Shown here: piece by piece, positions 1-6,983 of the stretch
Numbering within the stretch: position 1 is the first letter of the stretch
Layout of the letters: every line of letters starts with the position of its first letter
Source: Pirellulaceae bacterium
GTDB lineage: Bacteria; Planctomycetota; Planctomycetia; Pirellulales; Pirellulaceae
Direction: 5' to 3'
DNA length: 13,269 nt
Assembly: GCA_013002105.1 (NCBI GenBank)
Contig: JABDKS010000887.1
Coordinates: 1-13,269, forward strand
Position numbers and translations under genes: made by a program
The notes under the pieces: model-generated
Databases searched by the model: none
Seen by the model: only the letters and a program-made list of their open reading frames with translations
Told to the model about the DNA's origin: nothing

Positions 1-79
1 GCGGATCTTTGCGCAGCGTGACCTCAAAACGAAACAAGAACGTCGGGTCAATCAGCGGCGGAGGCGTCGTTTCAGTCAG
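1..79 (-). CDS. Possible 5' end of a gene running out of the window (26 codons visible)
   Basis: Read on the minus strand from 79, the frame gives L/M-TETTPPPLIDPTFLF followed by RFEVTLRKDP and is open to the window edge. The composition (Pro cluster, then alternating hydrophobic and charged residues typical of a beta-strand) looks like real coding sequence, but 26 codons are too few to assign a family. No ATG is available: the only sensible start is CTG at 79-77. It overlaps the TGA (78-76) that closes a hydrophobic upstream frame (containing MTMPWLMGLQLIAGLDR), an arrangement similar to the ATGA overlap of translationally coupled genes. Alternatively the two frames are one gene broken by a frameshift. 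The 5' part of the upstream frame runs into the palindromic repeats beginning at 196, so the start of this locus may have been rearranged by them. Confidence 0.35.
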   Translation of the reverse strand, partial: MTETTPPPLIDPTFLFRFEVTLRKDP

Positions 80-195
80 CGATCTAATCCGGCAATAAGT
101 TGCAGTCCCATGAGCCAAGGCATCGTCATCCATTCTACGATACGCAGCCAAACGGGGAACCACACACTCCAACACCGGTCATTCAGGCACCCAAA

Positions 196-343
196 GTAGC
201 CATCACGCTCCGTCGTGATGTGGCCCGACTTTGTGCGTTGCGTCTGTCCTTGATCGGATCGAAACGAACGCTGACCGCTGGCGGACCGCAGTAGACGATC
301 CAAATCAATGACGTTGGATCACTACTGCGTCGGGCTTCGTCAC
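196..343. repeat. REPIN/MITE-like unit A, right end truncated
   Basis: It opens with the 33-bp end sequence (196-228) that starts GTAGCCATCACGCTCCGTCG and contains the hairpin TCACG-CTCCGT-CGTGA. It runs through a 100-bp interior and closes with only the first 14 bases (330-343, TCGGGCTTCGTCAC) of the inverted end. By hand count it differs from unit C (521-668) at about 10 of 148 positions, so A and C are recent copies of the same element. I see no coding function; short frames through it are artefacts. Confidence 0.8.
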
Positions 344-348
344 CCACA

Positions 349-513
349 GTAGCCATCACGCTCCGTCGTGATGTGGCCCGACTTTGTGTGTGGCTGCAGC
401 GAAGATTTCGTCGGAGTGTTGGCTGACAAGTTGATGCTTGTGACTACGGCCCGAATGTTTCGGGACAGACGGCTTTTCGGTCGGGCTTCGTCACGGCGGA
501 GCGTGACGGCTAC
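349..513. repeat. REPIN/MITE-like unit B with a different interior
   Basis: This unit is bounded by the same 33-bp ends in inverted orientation: left 349-381 (GTAGCCATCACGCTCC...) and right 481-513 (TCGGGCTTCGTCACGGCGGA...). Each end folds on itself (TCACG...CGTGA) and the two also pair with each other. The 99-bp interior (382-480) shows no resemblance to that of units A and C, so the ends have moved with, or captured, different cargo. It starts 5 bp after the truncated end of unit A and is separated from unit C by only TTTTATC. Confidence 0.8.
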
Positions 514-520
514 TTTTATC

Positions 521-687
521 GTAGCCATCACGCTCTGTCGTGACGTATCCCGACTCTGTGCGTTGCGTCTGTCGTTGATCGGATCGAAACGAACGTTGAC
601 CGCTGGCGGACCGCAGTAGACGATCCAAATCAATGACGTTGGATTACTACTGCGTCGGGTTTCTTCACGACGGAGCGTGCCGGCTAC
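521..687. repeat. REPIN/MITE-like unit C, both ends complete
   Basis: This is the most complete unit: left end 521-553 and right end 655-687 are inverted repeats matching at about 27 of 33 positions. The interior is about 96% identical to that of unit A. The right end stops exactly at the A-tract of the terminator of the neighbouring minus-strand gene. The length (167 bp), the inverted palindromic ends and the lack of any coding capacity fit a non-autonomous element of the REPIN or MITE kind. No transposase is present in the window. Confidence 0.8.
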
Positions 688-723
688 AAAAAAAGCCCCA
701 TCAGGAATTCACCTGATGGAGCG
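688..723 (-). terminator. Rho-independent terminator of the BBP7-like gene
   Basis: On the minus strand an 11-position stem (GCTCCATCAGG with CCTGATGGGGC, one A.C mismatch) with a 6-nt loop is followed by seven T. It lies 53 bp past the stop codon at 776 and directly abuts repeat unit C. Confidence 0.88.
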
Positions 724-775
724 TCGTTGTTTTCAACCGTCGCGAACAACACTGAGCGTGAAGTGCGAAAGTGGA

Positions 776-2368
776 TTACCAGTTGTAAGCCAGTCCGACG
801 TAACCGCCGTGCAGGATCAAGCAATCGTCAGCATCGATCGCTTCAACAGCAGCCATCGAGCTGAAGTCGTTCAAGATCGAACCGGGTGCCGTTGCGACGC
901 CGCAAGCAGCGATCAGTCGATAGCCGCCTTCGACCGTCCAAGCGTTGTTCAGGCGATAGCCTAGGCCGAGATCCAATTCGCCCAGGGCGGAGAAGACCGT
1001 GTCGGATTCGTCGGTATCGATGTCATCGGTGCCCGATGCGGTCAAGTAAGCCGCGGTGGTCAGGGTGCCCATCCGTTGGCGGATGTTCACATCGTTACCG
1101 TACAGACCCATTTTGCCGCCGACATTCAACTGCATGCGTTTGGACAGGCAGTAGGTCAAACGCGATCCGAACTGGTATCCGAACAAGTTGTTCTCGACGT
1201 CCACGTTGTAATAGGTGTCGTCAGCCTGGTAACCGGCCGTCGTGCCGTTGTCCGCAGCCAGCTCCAGCGAGTCTTCCAGTTGGAACCAGCGGAATCCGTG
1301 GCTGGTGACGACTTGGACGCGACATCCGCCACGGGTCTGCGCTTTTCCAGCACCGCCGTAAAGACCGTTGCCCCAAGCGTGGCGTGCTCCACCGAGTCCG
1401 GCGTTGCAGGGTGTGCCGAGTCGGCGTGCACCCATCCAACCGAAGCTATTTAAGGTCGCTTCGATGCTTTGGACTTTCAGATCGCGGCGTGCACGCATCG
1501 CGACGGCAGCGTCAAAATCAGCGTACATGCTGCTTGCACCGCCGTTGGTCAGAGCGTTATTCCACCCGATCATCGCAGGACGGTATGCGCCGGCAATGCC
1601 TGGATGCAGTCGTTCTTGCATCCCGGGATTGAAAACCATGTAACGGAAATCAGCACCGTAGAGTCCACAGTCCAAGTAACGTCCGACGTGAAAATCAAAT
1701 CCAACGCTGTCGCTCGGATCCAAGTCACCGACCGTGATGGCTGATGAACCGTCCGCATCGTAAACCATCAAATTGCGATCGCCACCGTTCTCTCCTAGTG
1801 CCAAGAACATCAGGTTGAAACCGCCGTAGTTGCGATTGATCCCCGATGATGGTTGACTGGATCGCAATCCACCTAACGCACCGCTGACATTCGACCTAAC
1901 ACCATGCAGATGTTGGCCGATCTTGCCGCGATATCTTTTGGTGCGACTGTAGCCAGCGTGGTTGCAAGTGGTTGCAGCAGGCTGGTGCACGATGGCGGTC
2001 GGTTGGGGAACGATTTGTCCCACCGACGGAGCATGTGTAATCACCGGTGTGCTTTGGCAAGGTGCACAACCGTGGTTGACTTGCGATGTCGTTTGAGTTC
2101 GGCCTGGCATCACTGAAACGCTTTTCTTGGCAACCGCTTTACCGGCGGACCGGACGGCCTTGGCGCTGTTCTTCACAGCCGTCTTTGCTTTTGTCGCGAC
2201 TTTGGCATCGGTAGAAATCGTTCGGAAGACTTCGTCCGATAGATCTCGTACGGGAGCGTTAAAGTGGCTCCACTTTTCAGGTGATGTGTAGTCATCAGCT
2301 TGGGCGGGTGCAACACACATGGTCAGACCCAGGGCAACAGCTACGTGCCGCAGAATATTGGTTCTCAT
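776..2368 (-). CDS. BBP7-like (DUF1551) outer-membrane beta-barrel protein, 530 aa
   Basis: Probable outer-membrane porin-like barrel of the planctomycete BBP7 family. I chose the ATG at 2368 because AAGGAG lies 7 nt upstream and a clear signal peptide follows (MRTNILRHVAVALGLTMCVA, cleavage after PAQA, residue 24); longer upstream starts would bury it. After the signal comes a Lys/Ala-rich segment (about residues 56-82), then a Pro/Cys linker (99-135, containing CAPC). The barrel portion runs from about 180 to 530, with alternating strands such as GFRWFQLEDSLEL (358-370) and NNLFGYQFGSRLTY (393-406), and GGKMGLYGN (417-425). The last residues GGYVGLAYNW end in an aromatic residue, as outer-membrane barrels commonly do. 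Substrate and pore function cannot be read from sequence. The gene stands alone, with its own terminator at 688-723. Family assignment rests on the pattern of Gly/aromatic barrel motifs and could shift to a sister family. Confidence 0.8.
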   Translation of the reverse strand: MRTNILRHVAVALGLTMCVAPAQADDYTSPEKWSHFNAPVRDLSDEVFRTISTDAKVATKAKTAVKNSAKAVRSAGKAVAKKSVSVMPGRTQTTSQVNHGCAPCQSTPVITHAPSVGQIVPQPTAIVHQPAATTCNHAGYSRTKRYRGKIGQHLHGVRSNVSGALGGLRSSQPSSGINRNYGGFNLMFLALGENGGDRNLMVYDADGSSAITVGDLDPSDSVGFDFHVGRYLDCGLYGADFRYMVFNPGMQERLHPGIAGAYRPAMIGWNNALTNGGASSMYADFDAAVAMRARRDLKVQSIEATLNSFGWMGARRLGTPCNAGLGGARHAWGNGLYGGAGKAQTRGGCRVQVVTSHGFRWFQLEDSLELAADNGTTAGYQADDTYYNVDVENNLFGYQFGSRLTYCLSKRMQLNVGGKMGLYGNDVNIRQRMGTLTTAAYLTASGTDDIDTDESDTVFSALGELDLGLGYRLNNAWTVEGGYRLIAACGVATAPGSILNDFSSMAAVEAIDADDCLILHGGYVGLAYNW

Positions 2369-2396
2369 TGCTCGACTCCTTGCATTTCTCATTTCG

Positions 2397-2426
2397 TCAC
2401 AATCCATTCGACGGCTCACAATCCAT
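2397..2426. promoter_or_regulatory. Tandem 11-bp direct repeat upstream of the BBP7-like gene
   Basis: TCACAATCCAT occurs perfectly twice (2397-2407 and 2416-2426), with a 19-bp start-to-start distance, 29-58 bp upstream of the BBP7-like ATG. Spacing near two helical turns fits binding of a regulator to one DNA face, but this is inference; the promoter itself is not resolved. Confidence 0.4.
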
Positions 2427-2483
2427 GTGAGATCATTCACGCTCCAAAGTTGGCTTCGTTCCTACTCGGCCAGGCTCTAGATT

Positions 2484-2498
2484 CCGGAATTATTCCGG
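2484..2498. promoter_or_regulatory. 15-bp perfect palindrome upstream of the BBP7-like gene
   Basis: CCGGAAT-T-ATTCCGG has 7-bp perfect arms around one base, 116-130 bp upstream of the ATG at 2368. It could be an operator for a dimeric repressor or activator. No U-tract follows on either strand, so it is not a terminator. Confidence 0.35.
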
Positions 2499-3224
2499 TG
2501 CAGTGACAGTTGATCTATTCGATAGCGTTCCGTGCGGGAGATTCGACGAGCGAACCGGATACGGTCGGGTTGTCCATTACCCTAAAAATACATTCCTTTG
2601 TGTCAGCACTCGTGTCCCAACCAAACGTGGGCGCCCCGGCGACAGCATCCTATGGACGATGTCGGTCGAGACGAATATCGCTGGTCCTTGACGGACACGA
2701 CTTGCTCACGCAGTACGAATCGGCCAACGTGACCACCTGCCCCGCGCGCAATCCCGGAATTGTTTGCCGATGCCTGACAGCGACCTGGCAAAACACGGGC
2801 ATGAAATGCAATCAAAACATCCAAGCGACTGACCGCAATCGGTTATCTCGACCAGATCAGCAAAGTCACCTGGTGACTTTGACGGTCAAGTAAAGTCAGC
2901 GGGCACAGCGGTCCTTCGTCGTTCGCTGCGCGGCGGTGAGATGTCTCGCGGCTGAACATGAATGAAGAAGCAAAAAGCACGCTTCAGTTCGCCAAGCAGA
3001 GACCGTTTATCTGGACAGCACCGCTGCTCATCAGCCGATGGGCGATCGCCTTGGTTGTTTCCGCAACGAACCGCAGCGATCACCGTTCGGCTATCGGGAC
3101 GCAAACACACAGCGTTCTAATTCCAAAGTGCCGCTGTCCAATCACGAGCGACACTCAGAACCGAGCTGTGAGAACCCAGCGACTGGGACAAGCGTCGGCC
3201 TGTAAGAATAAGAAGCCGCGAAAC
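2499..3224. other. Non-coding spacer between the BBP7-like and DUF1573 genes
   Basis: About 725 bp without a convincing gene. Frames up to 127 codons exist on the plus strand but have no domain-like pattern, no ribosome binding site and overlap each other. The only structure I see is the 19-bp palindrome at 2862-2880, listed separately. Confidence 0.6.
2862..2880. promoter_or_regulatory. 19-bp perfect palindrome with a competing fold
   Basis: AAAGTCACC-T-GGTGACTTT has 9-bp perfect arms. The right arm can instead pair with the following bases (GACTTTGA with TCAAGTAAAGTC at 2875-2897, with a bulge), so in RNA two mutually exclusive hairpins are possible. No gene starts just downstream on the plus strand and it lies about 350 bp past the DUF1573 stop codon on the minus strand, so its target is unknown. 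Confidence 0.4.
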
Positions 3225-3237
3225 CTATCGATCGCGG
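3216..3237 (-). terminator. Weak hairpin overlapping the DUF1573 stop codon
   Basis: CCGCGA (3216-3221) and TCGCGG (3232-3237) form a 6-bp stem around a 10-nt loop that holds the stop codon. In the minus direction it is followed by CTTCTTATTCTT, only a broken T-tract. It may be an inefficient terminator or an mRNA 3'-end stabiliser. Confidence 0.3.
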
Positions 3238-4238
3238 ACCATGGCGGTCAATGTCGCGTCGGCTGATACCGAGCTCTCGCCGCCGGTCGTAATTCGCAAC
3301 GACACATTCTGTTGACCAACCGCTTCGGTCGGCGTGAAATTCGCCATTACCAAATGCGTCGTGCGTGCAACATCGGACTTATCGAACGTCACATCCCAAC
3401 CAGTGGCTTGGATGGACTGGATCGTAAACGGTTGACGCCCTTTAATCACGAGCCGTTTGCTAATCGCTTCGCCTGGTTTTAACGTCCCCAACGCGATCGC
3501 TTGCGGTGAAATCGTCAAAGCACTCTCCACGTTTCCAGTCACTCGCAGCGGGACTTGCGGCATGGATCGGTCATTGGTGACCACGACCACCTGGTCCTGA
3601 AAATAACCCTTGGGCGCATCCTCGGTCACGCCGACCTGAATCTCGTAATTAGCTCGACCGCCTCCACGACTTGTCTCTTTTAATGTTGGTATCAACCAAG
3701 GTTTGTTGCTGCGGACACCTGTGATCTGCCAATCGCTACGACCGGCATAAAGAACCTTGGCAGCTTTGCTGATCGGTTCGCCTTGGTTGATCGTGCCGAA
3801 GTCAACGGCACCGGGATGAAACACCATGTCAGACCGAATGTAACCGTCCACCCGCAATCGGACTTCGGCGTAGAACGGTCTGCTGATCACCACGGTTAAC
3901 GTGGCGCCCTTCTTGCCGCGAAACGTATCGGTATTGAATCTCGCGTGAATCGTGCCCGATTGACCTGGTTGGATCACCGGGGTCTCCACCGTTGGCGTGG
4001 TACATCCGCAACTTGCGCGTACCGCTGTGATGTGCATCGGTTGTCCAAACGAGTTGAAAACCGGGAATCGAAACTCGGTCTTCGCCGCTACCGCACACGT
4101 CCCAAAATCATGGTTCTTGATCGGAAACGCGGTGGCAGTCCAATCCGCCGCGTAAGACGAACTGGTCCACGCGATCGACGCGAGTAGTAACGTGCTCGCA
4201 ATAGAACGAAATGGTCGCTGAAGTGGTTGGTCGCACAT
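3225..4238 (-). CDS. Exported DUF1573-domain protein, 337 aa
   Basis: The role is unknown; DUF1573 proteins are common exported proteins in Planctomycetes and Bacteroidetes. The N-terminus carries a signal sequence (RSIASTLLLASIAWTSSSYA, cleavage near residue 30). The DUF1573 domain spans about residues 43-132 and is marked by HDFGTCAVAAKTEFRFPVFN and by the hallmark SCGC at 76-79 (ASCGCTTPTVE), followed by PGQSGTIHARFNT. Two more immunoglobulin/ASH-like beta repeats follow: VDFGTINQGEPISK (145-158) and IALGTLKPGEAISKRL (248-263). The 'xFGTxxxGE' restart shows internal duplication, and only the first repeat keeps the Cys pair. The ATG at 4238 is used because no other in-frame Met precedes the signal; it has no clear Shine-Dalgarno. 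It is probably monocistronic, in a long spacer on both sides. The SCGC pair may bind metal or form a disulfide; this is not established. Confidence 0.82.
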   Translation of the reverse strand: MCDQPLQRPFRSIASTLLLASIAWTSSSYAADWTATAFPIKNHDFGTCAVAAKTEFRFPVFNSFGQPMHITAVRASCGCTTPTVETPVIQPGQSGTIHARFNTDTFRGKKGATLTVVISRPFYAEVRLRVDGYIRSDMVFHPGAVDFGTINQGEPISKAAKVLYAGRSDWQITGVRSNKPWLIPTLKETSRGGGRANYEIQVGVTEDAPKGYFQDQVVVVTNDRSMPQVPLRVTGNVESALTISPQAIALGTLKPGEAISKRLVIKGRQPFTIQSIQATGWDVTFDKSDVARTTHLVMANFTPTEAVGQQNVSLRITTGGESSVSADATLTAMVRDR

Positions 4239-4476
4239 TTCTGGAGTTCTCGAAAAGTGGTTCGTGTGGAGGGCGGGATGATGTTGTCCAACGAGCGGAT
4301 TGATGCCCCCGATAGCGAGCAGCCATCGAGCATGGATCGATTACACGCTGAAGAAGTTGAGCATACCGAAGGACAGGCCGGTTCTGCACCGTTTTTTTCA
4401 CGCGCCAGCCAACCTGTCCCTAACTCCTACGTTAGCGGAGCAGCCCTGGCAAACAAGGGAACCCGCGTGGATTGCG

Positions 4477-4500
4477 AAAAAAAACGACCTGAGACGGTCG
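4477..4500 (-). terminator. Terminator-like hairpin with no assigned gene
   Basis: On the minus strand CGACC-GTCTCA-GGTCG (5-bp stem, 6-nt loop) is followed by eight T. It sits between the YTV gene, which has its own strong terminator at 5031-5072, and the DUF1573 gene that starts at 4238. It either insulates DUF1573 from read-through or ends an unrecognised small transcript from 4501-5030. Confidence 0.5.
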
Positions 4501-4736
4501 CCAGGATTACGTTAACCCTGCAGTTAAGGTCTTCAATGCGGCATTGCACCGCTGCCGAGGCATCGTCGTGGCACACTTACAAGCGACCAACCCAACAGTC
4601 CACCGTCGCCCGGCTCATTGAGTTGCCCGGCTCGATCCGTCATCAGACTCGCCGAAGCTGGTCTCAAATGCCGCCATCACAACGCAGAGGGCAACACACA
4701 AATACGGGGTCCTCCGACAGTCCAATGACAATCACC

Positions 4737-4769
4737 GTTGCCGTCACGCTCCGTCGTGACGAAGCCCGA
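4737..4769 (+). repeat. Single copy of the 33-bp interspersed palindromic repeat
   Basis: This begins GTTGCCGTCACGCTCCGTCG and ends GACGAAGCCCGA, closely matching the ends of units A-C. The inner hairpin is GTCACG-CTCC-GTCGTGAC. No inverted partner is seen within 250 bp, so it is a solo end or relic. Confidence 0.75.
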
Positions 4770-4842
4770 CCGGACGGCTCGGCCACAGAGAACGCATTCG
4801 GATCGAACCTGGCACGAAAGCTCGTCGTCCCGCCTGCCGACA

Positions 4843-4927
4843 AACACCGTGTCGCGACAAAGACCGTGTCGCGTCGAACACCGTGTCGCGCCGAACACCG
4901 TTTCGCGCCGTGCACCGTGTCGCACCC
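4843..4927. repeat. 17-bp tandem repeat (minisatellite), five units
   Basis: Five consecutive units of the consensus AACACCGTGTCGCGCCG start at 4843, 4860, 4877, 4894 and 4911. The outer units are more diverged, and a sixth degenerate one may follow at 4928. Lying in non-coding DNA, it is probably variable in copy number among strains. Confidence 0.8.
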
Positions 4928-5030
4928 AACATCGGGGTGCACCATCTAGCCTGACTCACCTCCGTAGCGAAACCCTTCAGCGACCAGGCACTCCGCAATC
5001 GACAGCTCGCCGCCACTTGGGCCATCGCAT

Positions 5031-5072
5031 AAAAAAAGCAGGACGAGCCTGAATGAATCAGACTCGCCCTGC
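5031..5072 (-). terminator. Strong rho-independent terminator of the YTV gene
   Basis: On the minus strand a 15-position stem (GCAGGGCGAGTCTGA with TCAGGCTCGTCCTGC in antiparallel pairing, 13 pairs) with a 5-nt loop is followed by seven T, 66 bp after the stop codon at 5139. Confidence 0.92.
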
Positions 5073-5138
5073 CGTTATCTGTCGCGTGCATCCTTTATGA
5101 ACGTGACATGCCCGTTGCGTCGAGCAAATCAGTTCATC

Positions 5139-6965
5139 CTAGCAACCGCAAGTCGGTGCAGCTTCGCAACCACACGAAGGAGCAGCTTCGCAGCCACAAG
5201 TCGGTGCCACATCGCAGCCGCAACCTGAGTCGCAACCACCGTTGAGGCATCCGCCGCTGAAGATCTTTTTCAAGATCATGCGGACAGGACCGTCGCCAGC
5301 AGGTGCACAGCATGCGGCAGGTGCGCCACAAGCTCCGCCACCACAAGCTCCAGCACCCGATTCGCAGCAAGTCGGTGCAGGTGCACAAACTTGAACTGGA
5401 ACTTGCTTGCAGATGACCTTAGGTACGCATCGCGTTACCGTGTAAGGCTCGCATACTTTTCGGCACTTAGCGACTTTGATCGTGCGAGTGTAGCACTCTT
5501 TGCGATAAGTCGTGTTACATACCGTCTTGGTACGGCACTCAGGTACCATCTTGCAAACGCGGTAGGTGCAAACCTTGGTGCGGCATTCTGGAACCATCTT
5601 GCAAACGGTGTAGTTGCACGTACGAGTACGTGGCTCGCATGTGTATCCGCAGCAAACGGTGTAGTTGACTGTCTTGCAACGTGGCTCGCAGACAAAGCTG
5701 CAAGTCGTGTAGTTGACAGTCTTGCAGCGTGGCTCGCAGACATAGCTGCAAGTCGTGTAGTTGCAAACCTTCGTTCGGCACTCAGGTACCATCTTGCAGG
5801 TCGTGTAGTTACAGACCTTCGTTCGGCACTCAGGAACCATTCGGCAAACTTGGTAGTTCACTACCTTGGTGCGGCACTCGGGAACCCGACGGCAAACCGT
5901 GTAGGGAACCTGACGGGTGCGGCACTCGCGACGGTAAGTCGTGCAGCAAACTTCTTTTTGCTCACAAGTTGGAACCCAAACCTTCTTGCAGATCGTTCGG
6001 GGACAACCTTGGACACATTCGGTGCGGCATTTGCCAGGGCAATACACGTTACGGCAAGTCGCCGCATCGTAGTGCCATGTACCTGGCTCGCGGACCGTAC
6101 GACGCATCATCTTGCCGGGGATGGTCTCGGTCTTTGTTTGCCACGAACCACCACGAACGGTGACCATGCGAGTGTGAGTTTGTGGAACGACAACGCTGTA
6201 TCGCTCTGTACGAACTTTTTGCTCGGTGATCGTGTTGTAGTGGGTGTAGTTAACGGTGCGAGACTTTGTCTCGTACACAGGCTTCATCACGCGGTAGTTG
6301 ATCGTTCGCTGATGCGTTTCGTACACAGGCTTGTTGACTGTGTAGTTGATCGTGCGCTGGTGAGTCTTGTAGACAGGTTTCTTGACCGTGTAGTTGATGG
6401 TCTTGGTGTGTGTCTTGTAGACCGGCTTCTTGACCGTGTAATTGATCGTGCGCGTGCGTGTTTCGTACTTTGGCTTACGAACGTTGTACGTGTAAGTCTT
6501 CGTGCGTGTTTCGTACACAGGCTTGTTGACTGTGTAATTGATCGTGCGCGAACGAGTTTCGTAAGTGGGAACGTTCACGGTGTACTGAACTTCGCGCGAA
6601 GTCGTTTCCGGAACCATACGAACGGCCGGGACTTGTTGCTCCACGTAATACGTTTCGTTTCGCATGCGATGACGTGTTTCTTGAACCTGTTCGTAAACAG
6701 TTTCGCGAACCGTTCGCATCACGGTGTAAGTGCCGCCACCGACAGCTGCTCCGCCGTCAACAACTGCACCGTCAACGACACCGCCGCCAACGACACCGCC
6801 ATCGGCGATCACACCATCAGTGACAACACCGCCACTGACCGCAGATCCACCACATCCGCCACAGCCTTGATAGCTGATGGCGCCACAATAAGCGGCGCTG
6901 GCGGTTTCCGCACCTGTGGCGAACAATGCGATCGCCAAGGCTGGGAGGTACCAATACCTTTTCAT
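5139..6965 (-). CDS. YTV-repeat, cysteine-rich exported cell-surface protein, 608 aa
   Basis: A member of the planctomycete YTV family (named for its Tyr-Thr-Val repeats), thought to be part of the proteinaceous cell surface; its exact role is unknown. I start at the ATG at 6965 because GGAGAAG lies just upstream and a signal peptide follows (MKRYWYLPALAIALFATGAE, cleavage near 24-25); a start at 7151 would add a non-signal leader. Order: Gly/Val-rich segment of GGVVDG-like units (45-78); about seven copies of a 16-residue repeat NYTVNKPVYETRTRTI (about 124-240) with no cysteine; a linker; then 16-residue repeats of the type NYTTCKMVPECRTKVC (about 352-485); and a tail with three CGCEAAP-type units (582-608). 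By hand count about 56 Cys lie in 304-608 and none in 39-303. Extensive disulfide cross-linking after export is a reasonable inference. It is flanked by long spacers and has its own terminator at 5031-5072. The 48-bp DNA repeats could recombine. Confidence 0.88.
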   Translation of the reverse strand: MKRYWYLPALAIALFATGAETASAAYCGAISYQGCGGCGGSAVSGGVVTDGVIADGGVVGGGVVDGAVVDGGAAVGGGTYTVMRTVRETVYEQVQETRHRMRNETYYVEQQVPAVRMVPETTSREVQYTVNVPTYETRSRTINYTVNKPVYETRTKTYTYNVRKPKYETRTRTINYTVKKPVYKTHTKTINYTVKKPVYKTHQRTINYTVNKPVYETHQRTINYRVMKPVYETKSRTVNYTHYNTITEQKVRTERYSVVVPQTHTRMVTVRGGSWQTKTETIPGKMMRRTVREPGTWHYDAATCRNVYCPGKCRTECVQGCPRTICKKVWVPTCEQKEVCCTTYRRECRTRQVPYTVCRRVPECRTKVVNYQVCRMVPECRTKVCNYTTCKMVPECRTKVCNYTTCSYVCEPRCKTVNYTTCSFVCEPRCKTVNYTVCCGYTCEPRTRTCNYTVCKMVPECRTKVCTYRVCKMVPECRTKTVCNTTYRKECYTRTIKVAKCRKVCEPYTVTRCVPKVICKQVPVQVCAPAPTCCESGAGACGGGACGAPAACCAPAGDGPVRMILKKIFSGGCLNGGCDSGCGCDVAPTCGCEAAPSCGCEAAPTCGC

Positions 6966-6983
6966 TTTCTCTTCTCCGTAGGA

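Larger units (their letters stand above)
4239..5030. other. Repeat-bearing spacer between the DUF1573 and YTV genes
   Basis: About 790 bp without a convincing gene. A 240-codon plus-strand frame crosses it, but it runs through the 33-bp interspersed repeat and the 17-bp minisatellite and has no recognisable domain, so I regard it as chance. Structure present: a minus-strand terminator-like hairpin (4477-4500), one interspersed palindromic repeat (4737-4769) and the minisatellite (4843-4927). Confidence 0.6.

Noticed and set aside
2510..3266. Plus-strand frames of 127 and 102 codons between the BBP7-like and DUF1573 genes
   Set aside because: No recognisable motif, irregular composition, no clear ribosome binding site; the second runs into the DUF1573 gene.
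4382..4398. Plus-strand terminator CGGT-TCTGC-ACCG followed by seven T
   Set aside because: Only a 4-bp stem and no plus-strand gene ends upstream; probably chance.
4843..4927. CRISPR array
   Set aside because: The 17-bp units are directly adjacent with no spacers and no cas genes are nearby; it is a plain tandem repeat.
4227..4949. A 240-codon plus-strand frame in the DUF1573-YTV spacer
   Set aside because: It runs through an interspersed repeat and a minisatellite, has no domain-like pattern, and starts inside the 5' end of the DUF1573 gene.
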